NCBI RefSeq assembly: GCF_000374565.1
Contig: NZ_KB894694.1
Coordinates: 1 to 64,000, forward strand
Direction: 5' to 3'
DNA length: 64,000 bases
Source of the DNA: Siminovitchia fordii DSM 16014 = CIP 108821
Lineage (GTDB): Bacteria; Bacillota; Bacilli; Bacillales; Bacillaceae_C
The notes beneath the pieces are model-generated. The model saw only the letters and a list, made by a program, of their open reading frames with translations. It did no database searches and was not told the DNA's origin. Position numbers and translations under genes: made by a program. Positions 1 through 7,920 of the stretch are shown here, piece by piece; position 1 is the stretch's first letter; every line of letters begins with the position of its first letter.

Positions 1-1
1 C

Positions 2-27
2 TGAAGTGACCCCAAAAAGTTAGACAC
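2..27 (+). repeat. Left terminal inverted repeat of the IS
   Basis: Starts TGAAGTGACCCC and ends GTTAGACAC. It matches the reverse complement of 1429-1454 at 20 of 26 positions. It lies at the orfB (3') end of the transposase genes. Confidence 0.85.
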
Positions 28-37
28 GGTTATTTCG

Positions 38-934
38 TCAGGCGGCATGTTGGGCATGAACCCGGTATTGTATCGGGCTCATGCCTTTTAATTTGGCCTT
101 AATCCGTTTGTGATTATAGTATTTTATATACTTTTCTAGTTCTAGTTTAAAGTGTTCCACACTTTCAAACTCCTTAAGATAAAGAAATTCAGACTTCAGG
201 ATACCGAAAAAGTTTTCAATAACGGCGTTGTCATAACAGTTGCCTTTACGTGACATACTTTGCGTAATCCCGCGTTTCTCTAGGGTATGCCGGTATTTTT
301 TCATCTGATAATGCCATCCTTGATCTGAATGAAGCAGGAGTTCATCCTCTTCTGATAGTCGCTTAAATGCCTGATCCAGCATGGTGGAAACTAGTGAATA
401 GGTTGGTCTTGGCCCGATTGTATAAGTGATGATTTCCCCATTAAACAAATCCAGTATGGGTGATAAATACAGCTTCTCCCCAAATAATTTAAATTCCGTA
501 ATATCGGTAACCCATTTCTCATTTGACTTTTCAGCCTGGAAGTTACGGTCTAAGATATTCGGCGCGATCTCACCAACCGTCCCTTTATAGGATTTATATT
601 TTTTGATGCGGACTATACATTTAATCCCCAGTTCCTTCATGAGGCGCTGTACTTTTTTGTGGTTTACCTTATACCCACGATTTCTGAGTTCATCGCGTAT
701 ACGGCGGTAACCAAAACGACCTTCATGTTCATCATAAATAGACTGAACCAATTGTTTCAGTTCTTTATCAGGGTCTGGCCGGCCAAAATTTTTTACGTTG
801 TAATAATAAGTGCTGCGTGGAATACCTGCTAGTTTGATTAGTGCCTTTACCGGAAATTCATGCCTTAGTTCATAGACTACTTGTGCCTTGTCTTGTTTGG
901 TGACTTTTCCTTGTTTTGAACTAAGGCGTTCAAC
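38..934 (-). CDS. IS3-family transposase OrfB (made as OrfAB by -1 frameshift)
   Basis: The catalytic half, read in the -1 frame relative to orfA from the slippery site at 934-940. The fusion would be about 453 residues. The reading frame is continuous from the slip through VVYELRHEFPVKALIKLAGI, which is typical OrfB start sequence. The internal TTG at 751 would give only 237 residues and is probably not the real start. The DDE triad is visible as D in WVTDITEF, D in LLHSDQGWHY and E in NAVIENFF. The second D and the E are about 35 residues apart, as expected for IS3. No stop interrupts it, so the element may be active. Confidence 0.9.
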   Translation of the reverse strand, partial: VERLSSKQGKVTKQDKAQVVYELRHEFPVKALIKLAGIPRSTYYYNVKNFGRPDPDKELKQLVQSIYDEHEGRFGYRRIRDELRNRGYKVNHKKVQRLMKELGIKCIVRIKKYKSYKGTVGEIAPNILDRNFQAEKSNEKWVTDITEFKLFGEKLYLSPILDLFNGEIITYTIGPRPTYSLVSTMLDQAFKRLSEEDELLLHSDQGWHYQMKKYRHTLEKRGITQSMSRKGNCYDNAVIENFFGILKSEFLYLKEFESVEHFKLELEKYIKYYNHKRIKAKLKGMSPIQYRVHAQHAA

Positions 935-1398
935 TTTTTTAAATAAGCATTTTCCATACGCAAACGTTCTACTTCTGCCTGTAAAGATTCTACGGATCCT
1001 TCGGCTGAACGTTTTTTATTCAGTTGCTTTTCATCTTTTCTTTTCATGGCTGGACGCCCCTTTTTCTTTGGAATAAGGGCATCTATCCCACCAGACTCCA
1101 GGAGTTTTTTCCAGCTCCGTATCAAGTTGGTGGTAGGAAGGTTGAAAATCGCAGATGTTTCTCGGATAGACGTCCCGTGTTCATTTATATAGTTTAGTAC
1201 GTCTAGTTTATAGTCTGCTGTATAGTTTGTATAGCTCTTTATAAATGCTTGTTCCCCATGGTACTCATAACGCTTAACCCAAAGACGAAAATCTCCACAA
1301 TCAACTCCAAGAGAGTTTGAAATATCCTGATATGACTCCTTTCCTTCTAAATAGCGAAGAACAGCAGTATGTTTATTTGAATCTGATATTTTTACCAT
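877..1398 (-). CDS. IS3-family transposase OrfA
   Basis: A 173-residue DNA-binding subunit. Residues about 8-45 form a first helix-turn-helix-like segment (KHTAVLRYLEGKESYQDIS). A second lies at about 75-110 (GTSIRETSAIF). A leucine zipper follows at about 138-160 (VESLQAEVERLRMENAYLKK). The zipper codons contain A_AAA_AAG at 940-934, where a -1 slip moves ribosomes into orfB. Without the slip, translation ends at a TAG after NKTRHK. In this family OrfA alone binds the ends and modulates transposition, while the fused OrfAB is the recombinase. Confidence 0.9.
   Translation of the reverse strand: MVKISDSNKHTAVLRYLEGKESYQDISNSLGVDCGDFRLWVKRYEYHGEQAFIKSYTNYTADYKLDVLNYINEHGTSIRETSAIFNLPTTNLIRSWKKLLESGGIDALIPKKKGRPAMKRKDEKQLNKKRSAEGSVESLQAEVERLRMENAYLKKLNALVQNKEKSPNKTRHK
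934..940 (-). promoter_or_regulatory. Programmed -1 frameshift site A_AAA_AAG
   Basis: In the orfA frame the codons read TTA AAA AAG TTG. Slipping back one base gives AAA GTT GAA in the orfB frame, which stays open to the OrfB stop. A_AAA_AAG is the classic IS3 slippery heptamer. Confidence 0.85.
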
Positions 1399-1428
1399 CT
1401 AAAAAAGCACCTCCAAATGTTCGAGTAT

Positions 1429-1454
1429 GTGTCTAACATTCGGGGTGCAGTTCA
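1429..1454 (-). repeat. Right terminal inverted repeat of the IS
   Basis: Reads TGAACTGCACCCC and ends GTTAGACAC on the minus strand. It is the orfA-proximal end, and orfA starts 30 bp inside it. Confidence 0.85.
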
Positions 1455-1580
1455 ACCCAGGAGGATTTTTAATTTTTACATTCAGAAGCATGACCAATCC
1501 TTCTTCAGCATAAACATGAGAAGTAGGGTGAACCTATTTGGATCAAGTTCATTTAGATCTTCTGCGAAGGAGGAAACGCT

Positions 1581-2033
1581 TTGGCTATGACAAATAATCC
1601 ACAACAACCACCCGGTTTTTATCCACAAGCCCAAATGCCATTTGGCCAGCAAAGTCCTTATTACGGTATGCAGCCGCCGCCATACACCGCTCCACCGATG
1701 CAGCCCCCTGCGGGAGTAGCCGGAGCAAAAGGCGGAATAAATGTACCCGGTATGCTGCCAATTGAAGAGTCGTATATTGAAAATATTCTACGGCTAAATA
1801 AAGGAAAGCTTGTTGAAGTTTTTACTACGTTTGAAAACAACAGAGAATGGAATGCAAAAGTGTTTAAAGGGGTCATTGAAGCTGCCGGGCGGGATCACTT
1901 GATTTTGAGTGATCCCGAAACAGGTGACAGATATCTAATTCCAATGGTTTATGTGGATTATGTGACATTCAACGAACCAATCGATTATGAGTATCATTTT
2001 CCTGGTGCTGTTGCAAGATATTCACCGCGTTAA
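1581..2033 (+). CDS. gerQ: Spore coat protein GerQ
   Basis: A 150-residue coat protein. In B. subtilis, GerQ is needed for the cortex hydrolase CwlJ in the spore and is cross-linked by transglutaminase Tgl through N-terminal residues. The first 50 residues are Pro/Gln-rich (NNPQQPPGFYPQAQ and similar), consistent with such a substrate. The conserved domain runs from about residue 55 (MLPIEESYIENILRLNKGK) to the end. The start is TTG, 7 nt after AAGGAGG (1567-1573); ATG at 1587 is an alternative. The neighbours ywdK, ywdI and ung match the B. subtilis ywd locus. Expression is presumably in the mother cell, but I could not define a sporulation promoter. The IS lies just upstream. Confidence 0.93.
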   Translation: MAMTNNPQQPPGFYPQAQMPFGQQSPYYGMQPPPYTAPPMQPPAGVAGAKGGINVPGMLPIEESYIENILRLNKGKLVEVFTTFENNREWNAKVFKGVIEAAGRDHLILSDPETGDRYLIPMVYVDYVTFNEPIDYEYHFPGAVARYSPR

Positions 2034-2117
2034 GGAAAGAGACAGGCTGAGAAGACCTGCAGTAAAATTAGGTTTATACGATTACACGAAATAAGGGAAA
2101 TATCGCAACGACCATTT

Positions 2118-2147
2118 AAAAAAACCTCATCTCGGTTTGGATGAGGT
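2118..2147 (-). terminator. Terminator of the ung-ywdI-ywdK operon
   Basis: ACCTCATC/GATGAGGT stem (2124-2131 with 2140-2147), followed on the minus strand by a run of seven T. It lies just after the ywdK stop. Confidence 0.85.
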
Positions 2148-2156
2148 CTTTCCCCA

Positions 2157-2528
2157 TTATAGATGTTTTGCGGCAAACACAATCAAAAGCACCCAAGATA
2201 CAAGGAAAGCGACTCCACCAAATGGTGTGATAGCCCCAAGCACTTTGATCCCGGACAATGTCAGCACATAAAGGCTGCCGGAAAACAGAATAATTCCAAT
2301 GAGCATCAGCCAGCCGGACCAGTTCAGTAAAGATCCGGGAGATACATTTCCGGAAATAATACCGATTGCAATTAGCCCAAGAGCGTGGTACATCTGATAT
2401 TTAACCCCTGTTTCCCAGGTTTCCAAATATTTCGGTTCAACCTTCCCTTCAAGCCCATGAGCACCAAATGCACCAAGCGCTACTCCAAGGAATGCATTGA
2501 TTGCTCCGATGATGATAAACAGTTTCAT
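2157..2528 (-). CDS. ywdK: DUF423 small membrane protein YwdK
   Basis: A 123-residue integral membrane protein with about four hydrophobic segments. The family signature GAFGAHGLEG is at about residues 20-29, and VTPFGG-like and WVLLIV segments lie near the C-terminus. The function of DUF423 is unknown. It is the last gene of a minus-strand group with ywdI and ung and faces gerQ, the same arrangement as in B. subtilis. An AGGGTG ribosome site precedes the ATG. Confidence 0.9.
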   Translation of the reverse strand: MKLFIIIGAINAFLGVALGAFGAHGLEGKVEPKYLETWETGVKYQMYHALGLIAIGIISGNVSPGSLLNWSGWLMLIGIILFSGSLYVLTLSGIKVLGAITPFGGVAFLVSWVLLIVFAAKHL

Positions 2529-2549
2529 GTATACACCCTCTTTTTCCTC

Positions 2550-2816
2550 TTAAAAATCAAGGATTGAATCCCCGCCACCATGGTTTTCATGATATTTACC
2601 TGCTGAAGAAGGAATTTCTTTCGAAGCCGGCTCAAGATATTCCTTTAATAATTGAGGCTGCTCATTTTGAGTTTCTTCCCCTGTATCCAATGTTAATTCT
2701 GCAAGGGCTTTGACTGCAAATAGATGGCCACGCATTTGCTCAGGATCCCTCGCTTCTTTTGCCTTTTTAAGTTCCGATTCCATCTTTCCGATAAGAGCTT
2801 TATATGTAATATGCAT
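2550..2816 (-). CDS. ywdI: YwdI family protein
   Basis: A soluble, highly charged 88-residue protein of unknown function. The N-terminal half (TYKALIGKMESELKKAKEAR) is predicted helical. The tail is acidic and polar and ends HHGGGDSILDF-like. It is recognised mainly from similarity to YwdI and its position between ung and ywdK. The gap to ywdK is 21 nt, so co-transcription is likely. Confidence 0.78.
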   Translation of the reverse strand: MHITYKALIGKMESELKKAKEARDPEQMRGHLFAVKALAELTLDTGEETQNEQPQLLKEYLEPASKEIPSSAGKYHENHGGGDSILDF

Positions 2817-2905
2817 GTCCAGCTCCAGCCTTTCTTTTCTATAATACTTCTTAACGCAATATTAGCATAGACGTAAAAGTATAAAAAAGCAAAAAGGCAA
2901 CACTT

Positions 2906-3586
2906 TTATAGATCTGGAATTTGCCAGTCAATCGGTTTTTCACCTAATTCTAAAAGGCGTTGATTTGCTTGGGAAAATGGGCGGCTGCCGAAGAAGCCTC
3001 TGTTTGCTGAAAGCGGACTCGGGTGAGGCGATTTGATAATGGTGTGTTTTGTAGTATCTATTAAACGAATCTTCTCTTGGGCTGGCCTCCCCCATAGAAT
3101 AAAAATGACAGGCTTTTCCCGTTCATTGATCAAGGAAATCACTTTATCGGTAAAAGTCTCCCACCCTTTGCCTCTGTGCGAATGTGCTTCGCCTGCTCTT
3201 ACTGTCAATACTGTGTTTAGAAGCAGGACTCCTTCGTTTGCCCATTTCACTAGACAGCCATTGTTTGGAATGGGGTACCCTAAATCATCCCGTAACTCTT
3301 TGAAAATATTTATGAGAGATGGCGGGATTTTCACACCAGGCTTCACTGAAAAGCTAAGTCCATGTGCCTGACCTGGACCATGATACGGATCCTGTCCTAA
3401 CAGCACCACCTTTACATGGTGATAGGGGGTGAATTTTAAAGCATTAAATATGTCGTGCATTGGAGGATAAACTGTTTTGTCAACATATTCTTTTTTTAGA
3501 AACTCTCTTAGCCTTAAATAATATGGCTTTTTAAACTCTTCCTCCATAAGAGGCGCCCAATCATTATCCAATATTTTACTTGCCAC
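2906..3586 (-). CDS. ung: Uracil-DNA glycosylase (family 1)
   Basis: Removes uracil from DNA in base-excision repair. The catalytic water-activating loop GQDPYHG is near residue 65, the uracil-binding and minor-groove loops are present, and the late motif [10 protein letters not shown] contains the conserved His. A GTG at 3586, 8 nt after AAGGAG, gives 226 residues, the usual length. An upstream GTG/ATG pair at 3595/3592 overlaps the ribosome site and is less likely. It is the first gene of the ung-ywdI-ywdK group. Confidence 0.94.
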   Translation of the reverse strand: MASKILDNDWAPLMEEEFKKPYYLRLREFLKKEYVDKTVYPPMHDIFNALKFTPYHHVKVVLLGQDPYHGPGQAHGLSFSVKPGVKIPPSLINIFKELRDDLGYPIPNNGCLVKWANEGVLLLNTVLTVRAGEAHSHRGKGWETFTDKVISLINEREKPVIFILWGRPAQEKIRLIDTTKHTIIKSPHPSPLSANRGFFGSRPFSQANQRLLELGEKPIDWQIPDL

Positions 3587-3669
3587 GTACATCACTCCTT
3601 CTTCAGCATTATATCATGTCCATCCTTTATGCTATTGCACAAACAGCCAGCACCGAAACCTCGTCCCAT

Positions 3670-3693
3670 GTTTAATCATAAATAGAAGGGATA
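3670..3693 (+). promoter_or_regulatory. Candidate sigma-B promoter of the yflT-like gene
   Basis: GTTTAA (3670-3675), 12 nt, then GGGATA (3688-3693), close to the sigma-B consensus GTTTAA-N12-15-GGGTAT. It lies about 65 bp upstream of a gene whose family is sigma-B controlled in B. subtilis. The -10 match is imperfect. Confidence 0.5.
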
Positions 3694-3756
3694 TATATAT
3701 ACTAGCGCATCCGCAAGAGATGCATTTCATATAAATAATAAAAGGAGGAAGTTTTC

Positions 3757-4077
3757 ATGAACACTGTGAAAATATGCGAAAATGGCGTTCAAGCTCAAGA
3801 AATGGTCAATCAACTGACTGCTGAAGGTTATGATAAAGATCATATTTATTTGTTTGCACATGGAGAAGAGCGTTCGAAAGACTTGACTGACGCATTGGAT
3901 ACAGGAAATGTAGGTATTTCCGAACAAGGATTGGTAGACTCTGTAAAAAATATTTTCAATAAAAGAGGAGACGAGCTCCGTTCAGAGTTTGAAGCAGTTG
4001 GACTAAGTAAAGAGGAAGCAGCGAAGTACGAAAGGGTACTTGATAACGGAGAGCTTGTTCTGGTTGCAAAAAAATAA
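3757..4077 (+). CDS. General stress protein 17M-like (YflT domain)
   Basis: A soluble 106-residue protein. The N-terminal half (VKICENGVQAQEMVNQLTAEGY) resembles the YflT/17M general-stress domain, followed by a helical, acidic C-terminal half (KRGDELRSEFEAVGLSKEEAAKYE). The biochemical role is unknown; relatives are induced by heat, salt and ethanol through sigma-B. A strong AAAGGAGG site lies 7 nt before the ATG. A terminator hairpin follows, so it is monocistronic. Confidence 0.85.
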   Translation: MNTVKICENGVQAQEMVNQLTAEGYDKDHIYLFAHGEERSKDLTDALDTGNVGISEQGLVDSVKNIFNKRGDELRSEFEAVGLSKEEAAKYERVLDNGELVLVAKK

Positions 4078-4087
4078 TAGTTACAAT

Positions 4088-4114
4088 AAACCCCCGCCAA
4101 TGCGGGGGATTTTC
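4088..4114 (+). terminator. Terminator of the yflT-like gene
   Basis: CCCCCGC-CAAT-GCGGGGG stem-loop (4091-4108) followed by ATTTT, directly after the stop. Confidence 0.85.
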
Positions 4115-4898
4115 ATATTTTATTAGAAGAAAACAGCGATTTTGACTTAACAATCCAAACAATAAAACCAACAGCAATGAGAAGAATATACACTTCTACA
4201 ACAAAAACATTGATCAGTCCTTTTTGATACAGCGCGGCCGGAAAGTTAATGACTGCATGAATGAGAATGGCATACAACAGATAGGCCTTCTTTCCTTCCT
4301 TTATGCCGTACAATACAAAGATGGACAGCCCGATATGGATGGCTAGAGCCCCAAGTCTTTCAACTCCGGCAAAAAGCATGAGGTATGAGGATGATCCGGT
4401 CAATTGCTCATAAAGGGGAGCCAATGCTGTTGCAGCTTGCCCTGTAATAAAAGAATCGTATGACCCGTTATTGATCATAAAGGCAAGAACAACCATGACA
4501 ACACTGTTTATTCCGACAATAAGAATGGATTCTATTCCTCCATGTCCCAATCCAAAAGCCAAGCCATCCTTCCATTCCCTGTATTTTTTCAATGCATATT
4601 TTATCATGATGAATCTGCCCGTCTCTTCAAAGATTCCCGCCATTAATCCACCGTACAGCATGTAAAGCCATGTATTTTCCAGAAGTGCCTTGGTTGATTT
4701 ATTCCATTCCAGAAAAATGGCGTGAAAAAAACCCTCTAGTATAGAGGCAAATACGAAAAATGTCAGCATTCCAAAGAGAACTACTTTAATGGATATGTTG
4801 AAATTCTTTTTAGAAATAATAAGGAGAACTATCGGTATACCTACTGCAACAAAAAGAGATAGAATGATAGATGCAATGGTGAAAGAGGAAACCAACAT
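4113..4898 (-). CDS. YhfC family membrane protein (intramembrane protease-like)
   Basis: A 261-residue polytopic protein with about seven hydrophobic segments. The motif EETGR (near residue 92), GHGGIES (near 119) and a late HAVINFP match the E..R, H and H..N pattern of YhfC and related CPBP-type glutamic intramembrane proteases. Protease activity is an inference; no substrate is known. It stands alone between the yflT-like terminator and moeB. A GGAGA ribosome site precedes the ATG. Confidence 0.83.
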   Translation of the reverse strand: MLVSSFTIASIILSLFVAVGIPIVLLIISKKNFNISIKVVLFGMLTFFVFASILEGFFHAIFLEWNKSTKALLENTWLYMLYGGLMAGIFEETGRFIMIKYALKKYREWKDGLAFGLGHGGIESILIVGINSVVMVVLAFMINNGSYDSFITGQAATALAPLYEQLTGSSSYLMLFAGVERLGALAIHIGLSIFVLYGIKEGKKAYLLYAILIHAVINFPAALYQKGLINVFVVEVYILLIAVGFIVWIVKSKSLFSSNKI

Positions 4899-4915
4899 AA
4901 TCTCTCCTTTCTTTT

Positions 4916-5944
4916 TTAACCCATTAGTGAATGATAAATTTTTCGAGCTTCATTCAAATCTTTCGTACCATGGATCAGGGCGCGGCCATCCTTAAAAAAC
5001 ACAGCCTTTGCCCCATCCTTTGTTACTGAAATCAAAAATGGGTTCCCGCCTACTGCAAGACCTGCCGAACGCCATTGGTCAACCAGTTTTTCCAATGGAA
5101 AGCTTTGATTATCTGCAGGCCTTATCTGGACCGTGTCGCGGCCGCATAGTACAGCCACTTTCATCTCCTGTCCAGATTGTAAAAAAGGATATTCGGGAGT
5201 CTCCCCACATGAAAGACAATTACTTTCTTTTAAAGCATCTGCCTTTAAGGATAAATATTCATTCTCCCATAGATCAAATGAAACATACGTTTTTCTTACA
5301 GCTTCCATATTTCCTGAAAGAATTTTCAACGCTTCTGCTCCTTGATGGGCCGTTACCATTTGAACAGCGGGTGCGATGATTCCGACTGTGTCGCACGTCT
5401 GACCCTGCAACGGCAGTCTCTTGATCAAGCATTGAAGACATGGTGTTACGCCGGGAATGATGGTAAATGCCATTCCGAAGCTTCCTACACAGGATCCGAA
5501 AACATATGGAATTTTATATTTTTGAGACAGATCATTCATCAGAAACCGGGTTTCAAAGTTGTCTGTTCCATCCACCAAAAGGTCCACATCTGCTATTATA
5601 TCTTCCAAAAGTGCAGCATCCGCCTGTGCAACGATCGCCTCCACTTCAACCTGGCTGTTAATGTTTTTCAGTCTTTCTTTTGCCGCTTCCGCTTTTGGCC
5701 ATTGTTCCGCTGCATCTCTTTCTGTAAAAAGATGCTGACGTTGCAAATTGCTCCTATCAACATAGTCCCGATCAATGAGTGTCAGCTTTCTAACTCCCGC
5801 CCTGGCAAGCAGTTCGGAAGTGTGAGTCCCAAGAGCTCCTACTCCAACGATAAGCGCGTGCTTCTTTCCAATTTCTATCTGCCCTTCTGGCCCAATCGGC
5901 TTAAATAGCATTTGTCTTGAATAACGCTCCAATTGTGAATCCAT
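4916..5944 (-). CDS. moeB: Molybdopterin-synthase adenylyltransferase MoeB (ThiF family)
   Basis: An E1-like enzyme that adenylates the C-terminal Gly-Gly of MoaD so it can be sulfurylated. The nucleotide-binding GVGALGTH lies near residue 37, the adenylation Arg/Asp region is RDYVDRSNLQRQ, and a zinc-ligand pair sits in CLQCLIK with a partner Cys pair in CLSCGE. A C-terminal extension of about 80 residues follows. The ATG at 5944 is 9 nt after GGAGG; a TTG at 5953 overlapping the moaD stop is the alternative. ThiF and MoeB are hard to separate by sequence, but the adjacent moaD decides for MoeB. Last gene of the Mo-cofactor operon. Confidence 0.9.
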   Translation of the reverse strand: MDSQLERYSRQMLFKPIGPEGQIEIGKKHALIVGVGALGTHTSELLARAGVRKLTLIDRDYVDRSNLQRQHLFTERDAAEQWPKAEAAKERLKNINSQVEVEAIVAQADAALLEDIIADVDLLVDGTDNFETRFLMNDLSQKYKIPYVFGSCVGSFGMAFTIIPGVTPCLQCLIKRLPLQGQTCDTVGIIAPAVQMVTAHQGAEALKILSGNMEAVRKTYVSFDLWENEYLSLKADALKESNCLSCGETPEYPFLQSGQEMKVAVLCGRDTVQIRPADNQSFPLEKLVDQWRSAGLAVGGNPFLISVTKDGAKAVFFKDGRALIHGTKDLNEARKIYHSLMG

Positions 5945-5949
5945 CTGTA

Positions 5950-6183
5950 TCAACCTCCGCTGACCGGAGGTATTAAAGCAATTTCATCTTTTTCTCCAAT
6001 GACCCAGTCATCTTTTACAAACTCTTCATTGACCGCTATCATAATACCGTCTAAGCTCCCCAATGGTGTTTCCTCTTCCAGAAAAACGCGGAGCTCTCCA
6101 ACAGTTTTTCCTGAAACCTCAACTTTCATCAAGCTTTTCCCCATATCCTCTTTCAATTGGGCAAATAACATGATTTTATTCAA
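5950..6183 (-). CDS. moaD: Molybdopterin synthase small subunit MoaD
   Basis: A ubiquitin-fold sulfur carrier ending in the required Gly-Gly (IPPVSGG). It donates sulfur to precursor Z within the MoaD-MoaE complex. I place the start at TTG 6183 (LNKIMLFAQLKED), giving 77 residues, the normal MoaD length. It overlaps the moaE stop by 8 nt, with GGAGG upstream. An upstream reading from 6258 would add 25 residues that duplicate the end of moaE in another frame and look unlike MoaD. Confidence 0.9.
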   Translation of the reverse strand: MNKIMLFAQLKEDMGKSLMKVEVSGKTVGELRVFLEEETPLGSLDGIMIAVNEEFVKDDWVIGEKDEIALIPPVSGG

Positions 6184-6640
6184 GTAAGTCACCTTCCTCC
6201 GGTTTCCCTGTTGCATATTCCTTTGTTCCCTGCTGGTTTCCGATCCACTTTTCCCCATCTTTCCAATGCTCTTTCTTCCAAATCGGGACCATTTCCTTTA
6301 CTCTTTCAAGTGCATATCGATTCGCTTCATATGCTTCTGGTCGATGTGGAGAAGACACTGCAATCGCTATGGCTATATCGGTAATTTCGAGGCGGCCGAT
6401 CCGATGCACCATTGCCACTTCAAGGACTGGCCATTTTTCTTTCATTTCCTCCACAATTTGCTCCATTTTTTTCAGAGCCATCGATTCATAAGCTTCATAT
6501 TCAAGATAAAGCGTTTTCTTTCCGTGTGTCAATTCACGGACAGTGCCGACAAATGTAGTGACAGCGCCAGCTTCCCTCCTCACTACTTTATGATAAATGT
6601 CTTCAATTTTTATCGGGTCTCTTGTGATTTCACAAGTCAT
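6176..6640 (-). CDS. moaE: Molybdopterin synthase large subunit MoaE
   Basis: The catalytic subunit that converts precursor Z to molybdopterin using MoaD thiocarboxylate. Conserved blocks: GAVTTFVGTVRE, YLEYEAYESMA, HRIGRLE, and the active-site region VPIWKKEHWKDGEKWIG with the catalytic lysine. The ATG at 6640 overlaps the mobA stop (ATGA) and has GGAGA upstream, giving 154 residues. An upstream ATG at 6706 would add 22 residues without MoaE similarity. Confidence 0.93.
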   Translation of the reverse strand: MTCEITRDPIKIEDIYHKVVRREAGAVTTFVGTVRELTHGKKTLYLEYEAYESMALKKMEQIVEEMKEKWPVLEVAMVHRIGRLEITDIAIAIAVSSPHRPEAYEANRYALERVKEMVPIWKKEHWKDGEKWIGNQQGTKEYATGKPEEGDLLE

Positions 6641-7224
6641 TCTCCTTCTCTCCCTTCTGCCATCTTCGCCGCTTGTATGTATTCCTCCATTGTATTCATA
6701 TTCCAAACGGCATCACGCTTTTCTTTTATTGTAAAATATTCCACATCTATCCGGTCAAGAAATGATTTCACCGACCTTTTTCCAGCCATTAACGTCTTCT
6801 TAACCGTTTCCGCAACGCGGGCATCATACACGGCAAACAGCGGATGCATGCGATCTTCATGGATGGGAACAACAGCATCCACTTTATTCCTTTTTAATAT
6901 CGACACGAGTTCCCGCCCAATCCTGGCGGATACAAACGGCATATCGCAAGCAACAACGAGACAAGGTCCGCAACCCGCTTCCTTTAGTCCAGTATAAATT
7001 CCTACTAGTGGCCCCTGTCCTTTAAAAGCAGGTTCATCTTCGATAATGAAGGCATTCATATGTTCATACTGAGCAGGGTCGTTTGCAATGACAATCATCT
7101 TATTTGATACAGGCTCCAATTCAGCCGCAATCCGATCTATGACCCGCCTTCCTCCTATTTTTATCAGGGCTTTATTCTGTCCCATCCTGCTCGATTTTCC
7201 ACCGGCCAAAATAATTGTATTCAA
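6637..7224 (-). CDS. mobA: Molybdenum cofactor guanylyltransferase MobA
   Basis: A 195-residue nucleotidyltransferase that attaches GMP to Mo-molybdopterin, giving the MGD form used by enzymes such as nitrate reductase and formate dehydrogenase. The N-terminal LAGGKSSRMGQNKAL motif binds GTP; VVACDMPFV carries the metal-binding Asp. The start is TTG. It leads the operon mobA-moaE-moaD-moeB, with overlaps or tight spacing at every junction. No moaA, moaB or moeA is in the window, so cofactor synthesis must be completed from another locus. Confidence 0.92.
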   Translation of the reverse strand: MNTIILAGGKSSRMGQNKALIKIGGRRVIDRIAAELEPVSNKMIVIANDPAQYEHMNAFIIEDEPAFKGQGPLVGIYTGLKEAGCGPCLVVACDMPFVSARIGRELVSILKRNKVDAVVPIHEDRMHPLFAVYDARVAETVKKTLMAGKRSVKSFLDRIDVEYFTIKEKRDAVWNMNTMEEYIQAAKMAEGREGE

Positions 7225-7307
7225 AACAGCGCCCCCCCAAAAGTCTATTTACGAACTGCAGCGAATCTTGTAATCTAAACATACTCTATAAAGAATCGGG
7301 TGGTTCT

Positions 7308-7886
7308 ATGTTGTTAAAAAAACTGGCCCTCTGTGTTATGAGTGTTTTCTTTGGTGTTTGTCTGTTTTTATGGATCCTTACAGGAAAATGGATTGCCGAC
7401 GGTAAAAAGCCGAAAGCGGATGGCACATATGAATACGCTATTGTGTTGGGAGCAAAGGTCAATGGAGAAACTCCTTCACTTTCCTTGCAATATCGGCTGG
7501 AAGCCGCTCTTCAATATGCTGAGAAATACCCCTTTGTAAAACTGGTTTTATCCGGTGGGCAAGGACCTGATGAGCTCATATCGGAAGCTGAAGCAATGAG
7601 ACGCTATTTCATTAATCACGGCATTTCAGAAGACAGGTTAGTTCTAGAAAAGAAATCTTCATCTACTTATGAAAATATTTTTTATTCTAAAACATTGCTT
7701 CCACCATCAAACAAGGGTGTTACAATCATTACTAGTGATTATCACTTGGCACGCGCCCGAAAAATTGCCGTTAAACTCGGACTGGAGACAGATGTAGTCG
7801 AAGCGGAAACACCTGCAGTTGTCAGGCTGAAATTAATAACAAGAGAGCGGTTGGCCCTTTTAAAAACTGCTGTTTCACCAGAATGA
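7308..7886 (+). CDS. YdcF/DUF218 family envelope protein
   Basis: A 192-residue protein with one N-terminal membrane anchor (about residues 3-23) followed by a DUF218 domain. Signatures are YAIVLGAKVNG, KLVLSGGQG, SEAEAM, EKKSSSTYENI and ITSDYHLARA. DUF218 proteins such as SanA and ElyC are linked to envelope barrier or polyprenyl-carrier metabolism; the reaction is not established. The start is the ATG at 7308 after GGGTGG. Divergent from mobA. Confidence 0.85.
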   Translation: MLLKKLALCVMSVFFGVCLFLWILTGKWIADGKKPKADGTYEYAIVLGAKVNGETPSLSLQYRLEAALQYAEKYPFVKLVLSGGQGPDELISEAEAMRRYFINHGISEDRLVLEKKSSSTYENIFYSKTLLPPSNKGVTIITSDYHLARARKIAVKLGLETDVVEAETPAVVRLKLITRERLALLKTAVSPE

Positions 7887-7920
7887 GATTAGAATTATTA
7901 TAGCAGAAAATTCCTTCCTC

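Larger units (their letters stand above)
2..1454 (-). mobile_element. IS3-family insertion sequence (IS150-like)
   Basis: A complete-looking IS of about 1453 bp. It is bounded by imperfect 26-bp inverted repeats (2-27 and 1429-1454, 20 of 26 positions identical) that begin TG and end CA. It encodes overlapping orfA and orfB on the minus strand, joined by a slippery heptamer. The layout (orfA with helix-turn-helix and leucine zipper, orfB with a DDE integrase core) is that of the IS3 family, and the ends resemble the IS150 group. The left flank lies outside the window, so a target duplication cannot be tested. The right end sits about 125 bp upstream of gerQ. Confidence 0.93.

Noticed and set aside
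5342-5908. 188-codon plus-strand frame
   Set aside because: It lies wholly antisense to moeB, Cys/His-rich with no family match.
4916-5944. ThiF (thiamine pathway) as the identity of the adenylyltransferase
   Set aside because: It directly follows moaD, moaE and mobA; no thiS or thiG is nearby.
6266-6997. 243-codon plus-strand frame
   Set aside because: It is antisense to moaE and mobA, whose motifs are unambiguous.
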